DNA of 64,000 nt. It comes from Zoogloea sp. 1C4. Lineage in GTDB: Bacteria; Pseudomonadota; Gammaproteobacteria; Burkholderiales; Rhodocyclaceae. The position numbers were made by a program, and so were the translations under genes. This document shows positions 1 through 6,469 of the stretch, one piece after another; the first letter of the stretch is position 1; every line of letters starts with the position of its first letter. The notes beneath the pieces were generated by a model. It was not told the origin of the DNA. It made no database searches and saw only the letters and a list, made by a program, of their open reading frames with translations. The stretch is taken from assembly GCF_009469605.1 (NCBI RefSeq), contig NZ_SSXU01000008.1, forward strand, positions 1 through 64,000. Reading direction: 5' to 3'.

Positions 1-77
1 TACTCGCCGCGGTGCTCCAGCACCATGCGCACCGCACGCTCGCGCACCTCAGGGGAAAACTTGTTCGATTTGGTCAT
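1..77 (-). CDS. IS3-family transposase OrfA, 5' end only (runs off window)
   Basis: The minus-strand reading from an ATG at 77 gives MTKSNKFSPEVRERAVRMV and continues to the window edge (25 codons). This is the typical start of an IS3-family OrfA helix-turn-helix protein, which binds the element ends and is joined to OrfB by frameshifting to make the transposase. A purine-rich GAGAGGA ribosome site lies just upstream of the ATG. The rest of the element is outside the window, so intactness cannot be judged. Confidence 0.75.
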   Translation of the reverse strand, partial: MTKSNKFSPEVRERAVRMVLEHRGE

Positions 78-127
78 GGCTCAATCCTCTCAGAGTATTG
101 GGCCTCCACCAAATCCGGGGCGGTTCA
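1..127 (-). mobile_element. IS3-type insertion sequence, left end
   Basis: Read on the minus strand, the sequence starts TGAACCGCCCCGG at about 127, which resembles terminal inverted repeats of IS3-family elements. It leads through about 50 bp into the OrfA start at 77. The outer boundary coincides with the beginning of the 21-bp palindrome array, so the element appears to have inserted at or in that array. The target duplication cannot be checked because the other end lies outside the window. Confidence 0.65.
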
Positions 128-402
128 GTCCGACCTACAACTTGAGCAGGTTCAAGTCCGACTTGAATCGGTTCAACCCGAACTTGCGACCGTTCAAGTC
201 GGACTTGAACCGGTTCAACAAAAACCTGGGATGTCCCAAGTAAAACTTGAACAAGTTCAAGTCGGACTTGAACCCACCTAAGTCCGACTTGCGGTCACGC
301 ACCAACAAGGTGAAGTGGTTCAAGTCCTACTTGAAGTCACTCAAATCGGACTTGAACGATTTCAAGTCTGACTTGAGCGGGCTCAAGTCCGGGATCAACC
401 CA
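128..402. repeat. Array 1: about 13 palindromic units with a 21-bp period
   Basis: Units begin at 130, 151, 172, 193, 214, 235, 256, 277, 298, 319, 340, 361 and 382, exactly 21 bp apart. The best units (151, 193, 256) are perfect or near-perfect palindromes of the form TTCAAGTCSGACTTGAA, with 4-bp linkers between 17-bp cores. Units 214, 235 and 298 are degenerate. Because 21 bp is seven codons, the array stays open in several frames and encodes heptads like FKSDLNR on both strands; I take that as a by-product. It fills the gap between the IS end and the TRAP permease gene. It could be an operator array, a string of small RNA hairpins or a minisatellite; function unknown. Confidence 0.85.
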
Positions 403-456
403 CGATCCCGCCCCCTCACCCACCCTCAACACGCCCCCCGCCCGAACAGCCCACCC

Positions 457-2259
457 ATGCGCCGACTGCCCTTCGACGAAGCCATCGCCTCCGCCGCGCT
501 GCTGCTGATGACCCTGATCCCGCTGGTGGAGATCGCCCTGCGGCCGCTGCACAACATGGGCATCGCCAACGCCCCGATGATCGTCCAGCACCTGGGGCTG
601 GTGCTCGCCATGGCCGGCGCGGTGCTGGCCGAGCGGGGCAACCACCTCACCAGCCTGGGCAACAGCTTTGCCAGCGCCCGCAATCCGGCCGTGCGGCACG
701 CCGCAAACCTCTTCGCCAAGGGCAGCGCGGCGGTGCTGTGCGGGATGCTGGCCGAAGCGAGCTGGCAGTTCGTCGCCAGCGAGATGGACGCCGGCCGGCT
801 GCTGGCCTACGGCCTGCCGGTATGGACGATCCAGGCCCTGATGCCCGTGGGCTTCGTGGTGCTGGGGGTCAAGCTGGGGAGCCGCTGCGCGAGCGGGCTG
901 GCACTGCGCATCGTGCTGGGCGTGGCCCTCACCGCCGCCGGCTACGCCTTTGCCCGGCACTTCGACGGGGCCGAGTTGCCCCTCGCCCCCTTCGCCATCG
1001 GGCTGGTGCTGGCCCTGCTGGCCGGGGCGCCGATCTTTGCGGTGCTGGGTGGGCTGGCCCTGGCGCTGTTCTGGTCCGAAGGCCAGCCGCTGGCGTCGGT
1101 GCCGCTCTCCCACTACCAGATCACGGTGAATCCCTCCCTGCCGGCGCTGCCGCTGTTCACCCTGGCCGGGTTGATCTTTGCCCGCAGCGGTGCCGCCGTT
1201 CGGTTGGGCGCGTTGTTTACCGCCAGCTTTGGCGGCGGCGCCATCGGCTCGTCGATTGCCGCGGCGCTGTTGTGTTCGTTCTTCACCGCCTTCACCGGCG
1301 GCAGCGGCGTCACCATCCTGGCCTTGGGCGGCCTGCTGCTGCCGCTGCTGAAGGACGCCGGCCTGCCCGAGAAGCGCGGCATCAGCCTCGTCACCAGCGC
1401 TAGCGCCCTGGGCGTGCTGCTGGCCCCGTCGGTGCCCCTCATCATGTACGCCATCATCGCCCGGGTGCCCATCAACACCATGTTCCTGGCCGGCGTGCTG
1501 CCGGCGCTGGTGATGGTGTTCTTCCTGCTCACCGTGGGCGGCTACCTGCGCCGGGACGGCATCGCCCAGGTGGAGCGCCCGAAGGCCGACTTCACCGCCG
1601 CCCGCAAGGCGGCCTGGGCGGCCCGCTGGGAGATCCTCGCCCCGGTGGTGGCCATCGGTTCGCTGGCCAGCGGCCTCGCCACCCCCACCGAAAGCGCGGC
1701 GCTCACCGCCGCCTACGCCCTCCTCACCCAGTCCATCGCCCACCGGGAGCTCGACGGGCCGCTGCTGCGCCGCTGCCTGGCCGACTGCGCCCAGGTGATC
1801 GGCGGCGTGATGCTGATCCTCGGCATGGCGCTGGGCCTTACCAACTATCTGGTGGATGCCGGCATTCCCGATGCGGCGGTGGAATGGGTCCAGGGCGCCC
1901 TGCCCAACCGCTTCGCCTTCCTGGTGGCGCTCAATGTGTTTTTGTTTGCGGCCGGTGCGCTGATGGAGATCTACGCCGCCATCGTGGTGCTGGTGCCGCT
2001 GCTCCTGCCGGTGGCGGTGAGCTACGGCATCGACCCGGTGCACTTCGGGGTGATCTTCCTGGCGGTGATGGAGATGGGCTTCCTGTGCCCGCCGGCGGGG
2101 ATGAACATCTTTTTCGCGTCGGCGATGTTCGGCAAGCCGATCCGCGAAGTGGCGGCGTCGGTGCTGCCAGCCCTGGCGGCGATCTTCCTGGGTGCGCTGG
2201 CGATCTCGGCGCTGCCGTGGCTGGCGACGGGCTTGCCGGGGTGGGTGATGGGCGGCTGA
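457..2259 (+). CDS. TRAP transporter permease, fused DctQ-DctM (4TM + 12TM)
   Basis: This 600-residue inner-membrane protein is very hydrophobic throughout. The N-terminal roughly 170 residues look like the small DctQ subunit and the rest like the large DctM subunit, including the family signature GLATPTESAAL near residue 410. TRAP permeases use ion gradients to import organic acids delivered by a periplasmic binding protein; that partner is not in the window, so the substrate is unknown. I chose the ATG at 457 (MRRLPFDEAI) because the upstream in-frame stretch is only the 21-bp repeat array translated as FKSDLN-type heptads. No strong ribosome site is visible. The gene ends 4 bp from the convergent moaE stop codon. 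Confidence 0.85.
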   Translation: MRRLPFDEAIASAALLLMTLIPLVEIALRPLHNMGIANAPMIVQHLGLVLAMAGAVLAERGNHLTSLGNSFASARNPAVRHAANLFAKGSAAVLCGMLAEASWQFVASEMDAGRLLAYGLPVWTIQALMPVGFVVLGVKLGSRCASGLALRIVLGVALTAAGYAFARHFDGAELPLAPFAIGLVLALLAGAPIFAVLGGLALALFWSEGQPLASVPLSHYQITVNPSLPALPLFTLAGLIFARSGAAVRLGALFTASFGGGAIGSSIAAALLCSFFTAFTGGSGVTILALGGLLLPLLKDAGLPEKRGISLVTSASALGVLLAPSVPLIMYAIIARVPINTMFLAGVLPALVMVFFLLTVGGYLRRDGIAQVERPKADFTAARKAAWAARWEILAPVVAIGSLASGLATPTESAALTAAYALLTQSIAHRELDGPLLRRCLADCAQVIGGVMLILGMALGLTNYLVDAGIPDAAVEWVQGALPNRFAFLVALNVFLFAAGALMEIYAAIVVLVPLLLPVAVSYGIDPVHFGVIFLAVMEMGFLCPPAGMNIFFASAMFGKPIREVAASVLPALAAIFLGALAISALPWLATGLPGWVMGG

Positions 2260-2263
2260 GGGC

Positions 2264-2737
2264 TCAGCCGGCCGGCGCCTCCCAGCGGGCGGCGGCCGAA
2301 TCGTCAGCCTCCCGCGCATCCACCCAGCGGCCGCCTTCCGGGGTGTCTTCCTTCTTCCAGAAGGGCGCGCGGGTCTTCAGGTAATCCATGATGAACTCGC
2401 AGGCGGCGAAGGCGTCGCCCCGGTGGCTGCTGGCCACGCCCACGAACACGATGCGCTCGCCAGGCGTGAGGCGGCCGAAGCGGTGGATGACCCGGGTGCC
2501 GAGCAGCTGCCAGCGGCTGCCGGCATCCAAGACGATGGCCTCCAGTGATTTCTCGGTCATGCCCGGGTAGTGCTCGAGGGTCATGGCCGACACTTCGCTG
2601 CCCTCCCCCGCCAGCTTGTCGGCCCGCACGAGGCCGACGAAGCTGGCCACCGCGCCCACGTCGTTACGACCGGCGGAGAGCGCGGCAATCTCTGCGCCGA
2701 CATCGAAGTCGGCTTCCTGCACGCTGACGGAATTCAT
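2264..2737 (-). CDS. moaE: Molybdopterin synthase catalytic subunit MoaE
   Basis: MoaE is the large subunit of molybdopterin synthase, which transfers sulfur from the MoaD C-terminal thiocarboxylate to precursor Z (cPMP) in the cytoplasm. The 157-residue length fits the family. The typical core is visible: VGLVRADKLAGEG near the N-terminus, VIHRFGRLTPGE in the middle and SSHRGDAFAACEFIMDYLK, followed by the Lys-rich APFWKKE region that holds active-site lysines. It is the last gene of the minus-strand Moco operon, 33 bp after moaD, with a GAGG ribosome site. Confidence 0.95.
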   Translation of the reverse strand: MNSVSVQEADFDVGAEIAALSAGRNDVGAVASFVGLVRADKLAGEGSEVSAMTLEHYPGMTEKSLEAIVLDAGSRWQLLGTRVIHRFGRLTPGERIVFVGVASSHRGDAFAACEFIMDYLKTRAPFWKKEDTPEGGRWVDAREADDSAAARWEAPAG

Positions 2738-2770
2738 GGTGGGCCTCGGTGGTGGTGGTGGATGGATGAA

Positions 2771-3025
2771 TTAGCCGCCGGTGACGGGCGGGAAGAAGGC
2801 GATCTCGTCCCGGTCGGCCACGGCGGTGTCGGCGCCGGCCATCTCCTGGTTGATCGCCATCCGCACGTTGCGGCCCACATCCAGCGCCTCCCACGCGCCG
2901 CCGCGCTTGGCGAGGTGGGCACGCAGGTCGCCCAGGGTGGCGATGGTGGCCGGCAGGGTCAGCGTCTCGTGGGAGTAGCCGAGGGTTTCACGGAGGCTGG
3001 CGAAATATAGAACCTTGATGCTCAT
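2771..3025 (-). CDS. moaD: Molybdopterin synthase sulfur carrier MoaD
   Basis: This is an 84-residue ubiquitin-fold protein starting MSIKVLYFASLRE and ending FFPPVTGG. The terminal Gly-Gly is the site of thiocarboxylation and of insertion into MoaE. Start at 3025 gives the normal MoaD length; a longer in-frame extension overlaps moeA in another frame and is not believable. It lies 7 bp downstream of moeA and directly upstream of moaE, so the two synthase subunits are co-expressed. Confidence 0.95.
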   Translation of the reverse strand: MSIKVLYFASLRETLGYSHETLTLPATIATLGDLRAHLAKRGGAWEALDVGRNVRMAINQEMAGADTAVADRDEIAFFPPVTGG

Positions 3026-3032
3026 GACGCGC

Positions 3033-4256
3033 TTACGAAAGAAGTTCGGAATAAGGAATGAAGCGGACCAGATCGCCCGCGGCAACCGGCTGGCCGGCCG
3101 GGTTATCCACGAGGCCATCGGCCCACACGGTTGAGGTGAGGACGCCCGGGCCCTGGTTGGGGAAGAGGTCGACCTTGCCTTCGACACCGATGCGCGCACG
3201 CAGGAACTCCCGGCGGCGGTCCGGCTTGGTCCAGTTGAAGCCGGCCGGCAGCGGAATCGACCGGGGCAGGCAGTCGGCCACGCCCATCGAACGCAGCACG
3301 AAGGGCCGCACCAGCAGCAGGAAGGTGACGAAGCTCGACACGGGGTTGCCAGGCAGGCCGATGAAGGCCGCGCCCTCGCCGCCGGCGGGATCGTTCACCT
3401 GACCGAAGGCCACCGGCTTGCCGGGCTTCATGGCGACGAGCCACAGGTCGAGCCGGCCTTCGGCCTGCACCGCCGGGCGCACGTGGTCTTCTTCGCCCAT
3501 GGACACGCCGCCGCTGGTGACGATCAGATCATTGGCCGCAGCGGCGCTCCGCAGGGCGGCGCGGGTGGCATCCAGGGTATCGGGCACGATGCCCAGGTCT
3601 TCCACCTCGCAGCCGAGGGCTTCGAGGAGGCCGCGCAGCACGTAGCGGTTGGAGTTGTAGATGGCGCCCGGCGGCAGCGGCTCGCCGGGCATCACCAGCT
3701 CGTCGCCGGTGGAGAACAGCGCCACCTTGAGGCGCCGGAACACCGGCAGCGTGGCGCAGCCCACCGACGCGGCAAGGCCCAGCATCTGGGGCGTGAGGCG
3801 CACGCCGGCGGAAAGCACCGTGGAACCCAGCGCGATGTCTTCGCCGGCGCGGCGGACCCACTCGCCCGCGCGGGGTACGTGGTCGATGGTCACGCTGTTG
3901 CCGTCGGCGGTGCACAGCTCCTGCATCACGATGGCGTCGGCGCCATGGGGCACCGGGGCGCCGGTGAAAATGCGCGCGGCGGTACCACGGGCCAGGGTGT
4001 GGCCGACGCTGCCGGCGGGGATGCGCTGGGCCACGGTGAGGCGCGCGCCGGGAGCGGTCACGTCGGCGGTGTTCACCGCGTAGCCGTCCATCGACGAGTT
4101 GTCGAGGGGCGGCACGTTGAGGGACGACACCTGATCGACGGCCAGCACACGGCCGAGGGCTTCGGCGGTGGGCACCTGTTCGATGGCGGAAACGGGCTTG
4201 GCGGCAGCCAGCAGCGCCGCCCGCACGTCGTCGAAGGGACGCATGGGATTGCTCAT
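3033..4256 (-). CDS. moeA: Molybdopterin molybdenumtransferase MoeA
   Basis: A 407-residue protein matching MoeA/Glp, which inserts molybdate into adenylated molybdopterin. Visible landmarks are LNVPPLDNSSMDGYAV near residues 47-62, the MoCF-type motif ALFSTGDELV, IYNSNRYVLRGLLE and TSGGVSMGEEDHV, and IGLPGNPVSS in the C-terminal half. The start codon overlaps the mobB stop codon as ATGA, indicating translational coupling. It is a full-length member with no visible defects. Confidence 0.95.
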   Translation of the reverse strand: MSNPMRPFDDVRAALLAAAKPVSAIEQVPTAEALGRVLAVDQVSSLNVPPLDNSSMDGYAVNTADVTAPGARLTVAQRIPAGSVGHTLARGTAARIFTGAPVPHGADAIVMQELCTADGNSVTIDHVPRAGEWVRRAGEDIALGSTVLSAGVRLTPQMLGLAASVGCATLPVFRRLKVALFSTGDELVMPGEPLPPGAIYNSNRYVLRGLLEALGCEVEDLGIVPDTLDATRAALRSAAAANDLIVTSGGVSMGEEDHVRPAVQAEGRLDLWLVAMKPGKPVAFGQVNDPAGGEGAAFIGLPGNPVSSFVTFLLLVRPFVLRSMGVADCLPRSIPLPAGFNWTKPDRRREFLRARIGVEGKVDLFPNQGPGVLTSTVWADGLVDNPAGQPVAAGDLVRFIPYSELLS

Positions 4257-4747
4257 ATCAGGCCCTGGTGTTGGAGGATGAAATCGGCCACGGCGGCCGG
4301 ATCGTTGAGGTCTAGGCGCGGCAGCGGCGCGTCGAGGGGCACATCCGTGGCGATCGCCACTATGGCCGGGTTGTCGGGGTACTGCAGCGGCTTGCCCACC
4401 GCCGGGCGATGGACTTCGAGCTTGGGGATCTGCACGGCCTTGAAACCCTCGACCAGCACCAGATCGCAGGGCGACAGACGCGCCAGCTGGGCGTCGAGAT
4501 CAGGCTCGGGCTCGCCGCGCAGTTCGTGCATCAGCACCCAGCGCTCGTCGGAGATCAGCAGGATCTCGCTGGCACCGGCCTCCCGGTGGCGCCACGAATC
4601 CTTGCCCGGCTTGTCGATGTCGAAGCCGTGGTGGGCGTGCTTGATGACCGACACCTTGAGGCCGCGGCGGGTGATCTCGGGGATGACCTGCTCGATCAGC
4701 GTGGTCTTGCCCGAGCCGGACCAGCCGGCAAATCCGAAAACCTTCAT
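4253..4747 (-). CDS. mobB: Molybdopterin-guanine dinucleotide biosynthesis adaptor MobB
   Basis: MobB is a small P-loop GTP-binding protein that supports MobA in attaching GMP to molybdopterin. The 164-residue product begins MKVFGFAGWSGSGKTTLIEQ, with a Walker A at residues about 9-17. It also carries the family segments VIKHAHHGFDIDKPGKDS and CDLVLVEGFK. It overlaps the ATP-grasp-like gene upstream and moeA downstream by ATGA junctions, so three consecutive genes are translationally coupled. MobA is not in the window. Confidence 0.92.
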   Translation of the reverse strand: MKVFGFAGWSGSGKTTLIEQVIPEITRRGLKVSVIKHAHHGFDIDKPGKDSWRHREAGASEILLISDERWVLMHELRGEPEPDLDAQLARLSPCDLVLVEGFKAVQIPKLEVHRPAVGKPLQYPDNPAIVAIATDVPLDAPLPRLDLNDPAAVADFILQHQGLI

Positions 4748-6120
4748 GCTGCTCCTTCGTGGCCGCAGGGCACCGCCAGCACCGGGGCGAAGCCGCCGCC
4801 GGGGGTGCGGAAATTGGTGGTCTGGCCGCGATAAAGCCGTGCGGTGACCAGTTGGACCTCGCCCCGATAGACGTAGTTGCGCAGGTCCATCTTGAGCGCC
4901 ACGGCCTCGCCGCCCACCGACAGGCGCCGCTCGGAGGGCGGCACGAGGGCCTGGGCGATGTAGTCGCCGGCGATGATTTCGTCGAAGACGCGACGGGTGA
5001 GCTTGTCGCCCCGATACGCGCCGCGGCTGCCAAAGCCGCTGGCCGGCTTGAAGAACAGACTGCGGCGACGGGCCCAGAAATCCGCCGCCTGCCCGGCCGT
5101 GACGGCCTCGGTGCGCGGCACGCCGGCGGTGATCACCGCGATGTCGGCTTCCGCCGCGCCCATCCGGCGCAGGGCGTCGGGGTTGGAGAGCAGCACCAGG
5201 TTGCGCTTGTCGGCGTACAGGGCGTGGGCGCGGGGGTGCGGCGTGATGACCGCCGAGCCGACCAGCCAGGCTTCCCGCAGCGCGCGGCTGGCGGGGGCGT
5301 CGAAGGAGAAGTCGGTGAGGCGGTTATAGACCAGATCCACCCGTTGACCATGCAGCATCAGCCCGTCGGCGGTGTGCGCCAGCTCGGACGGATCGCAGAT
5401 CCACGCGGCCACGCCGTGGCGCTCGAACAGCCGCTGGAAGAGCAGGAACTCGGGCAGCAGGTACTGGCCCTGGGGCGCCTCGTCGACGATGGCGACCGTG
5501 GTGAGCGGCGCATCGCCCCGCTCCGCCCGCCATTCGGCCTGGAACATCTCGAAGAACACCCGCTCCAGATCGCCCGAGGCGTGGCCCTGCATGGCGCTCA
5601 TGGCCTCGGCCACCTCGTCGCAGCACGCGCGCTGGGCGCGGCCGAGGATGGCGGCGAGCAGCCCGCCGCCGGCGTTGGTGTTGATCTCGATGAGCTGGGG
5701 GCCAGCATCCGAGAGATGGAAGTCGTAGCCGAGGAATACGCCGGATGCGCGGGTGGCGTGGCGGGCGGAGTCCGGCGCGTGGGCCAGCACCGCGTCCTGC
5801 CAGCCGGGCAAGGGCACCACGCGGTGGATGGCGGCAATCAGATCGGCCATCTGCTGCACGTGCGCGGCCGACACGAAGGCCATGGATTCGGCAAACAGGT
5901 GCGGGCGCGACTCGGCGATCATCGCCTGCAGCGCCCCGTCCCGCGGGTCGCGGGCGAGCGCGGCCACCAGCGCCTGACGGTCCAGCGACACGCACTGGCA
6001 GCCGGCGTTGAGGGCTTCGGCGGCGTCGACGCAGTCGTGCCCGGCGTTACCGGCCAGGCGGGCGATGAGGGCGGAGGGCGACGACAGCGCGTTGGCGTTC
6101 GGATCGGTCAAGGACGGCAT
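4744..6120 (-). CDS. Circularly permuted ATP-grasp-like protein of unknown function, first gene of the Moco operon
   Basis: I do not recognise a named function. The 458-residue protein has an ATP-grasp-like layout in permuted order: PQLIEINTNAGGGLL at about 140-155 looks like the metal-binding E-x-N segment of the ATP site, and LFFKPASGFGSRG at about 355-367 looks like the nucleotide-binding lysine/glycine loop. It is followed by KMDLRNYVYRG and RTPGGGFAPV near the end. Such folds usually form amide or peptide bonds using ATP. There is no signal peptide. The stop codon overlaps the mobB start, so it is co-translated with mobB-moeA-moaD-moaE. A role in molybdenum cofactor maturation is inferred from context only. 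The 21-bp array 2 lies immediately upstream. Confidence 0.7.
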   Translation of the reverse strand: MPSLTDPNANALSSPSALIARLAGNAGHDCVDAAEALNAGCQCVSLDRQALVAALARDPRDGALQAMIAESRPHLFAESMAFVSAAHVQQMADLIAAIHRVVPLPGWQDAVLAHAPDSARHATRASGVFLGYDFHLSDAGPQLIEINTNAGGGLLAAILGRAQRACCDEVAEAMSAMQGHASGDLERVFFEMFQAEWRAERGDAPLTTVAIVDEAPQGQYLLPEFLLFQRLFERHGVAAWICDPSELAHTADGLMLHGQRVDLVYNRLTDFSFDAPASRALREAWLVGSAVITPHPRAHALYADKRNLVLLSNPDALRRMGAAEADIAVITAGVPRTEAVTAGQAADFWARRRSLFFKPASGFGSRGAYRGDKLTRRVFDEIIAGDYIAQALVPPSERRLSVGGEAVALKMDLRNYVYRGEVQLVTARLYRGQTTNFRTPGGGFAPVLAVPCGHEGAA

Positions 6121-6185
6121 CGGAGCAAGGTGTCAGGCGCGGGATTGTAGCAGCGGGGGCCGGCGCCGCGCCGGATGGACCGGCC

Positions 6186-6447
6186 AGCCCCGCAAGCAAT
6201 AAAGACTCGTGCACGAACAGTGGCCGCTTGCGCGCGAATCGTGGAGCGTTGCCCGCAAGCGGCGGACATTCGACCGCAAGCAGTTGCCGCTTGCACGCGA
6301 GTGATTTTTGCTCGTGAGCAAATGAAATCCGTTTGCGCGCAAGCAAAAATCACTTGCGCACGAATGGCTGCGGCTTGCGCGCAAATCCGTTTTACTCGCG
6401 GCCAAGCAAATTTTCCTTGATCGCGAATCGGCTTTGCTTGCGCGCGA
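6186..6447. repeat. Array 2: 13 palindromic units with a 21-bp period
   Basis: Units of consensus TYGCGCGCRA begin at 6186, 6207, 6228, 6249, 6270, 6291, 6312, 6333, 6354, 6375, 6396, 6417 and 6438, exactly 21 bp apart. Perfect 10-bp palindromes TTGCGCGCAA occur at 6333 and 6375, and TCGTGCACGA at 6207; others carry one or two changes, and 6186 and 6396 are weakest. The array fills the gap between the dinG-like gene end (6470) and the start of the Moco operon (6120). It has the same period and copy number as array 1 but a different palindrome. No gene is seen in 6121-6469. Confidence 0.85.
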
Positions 6448-6469
6448 ACAAATACAGCGCGTGGGTGGG

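Noticed and set aside
128-402. CRISPR array
   Set aside because: The period is only 21 bp, the repeats are the dominant part, there are no unique spacers of 30 bp or so, and no cas genes are nearby. The same applies to array 2.
247-456. An N-terminal extension of the TRAP permease made of FKSDLN heptads
   Set aside because: The extension is array 1 translated; a 21-bp period keeps any frame open. The membrane protein begins sensibly at 457.
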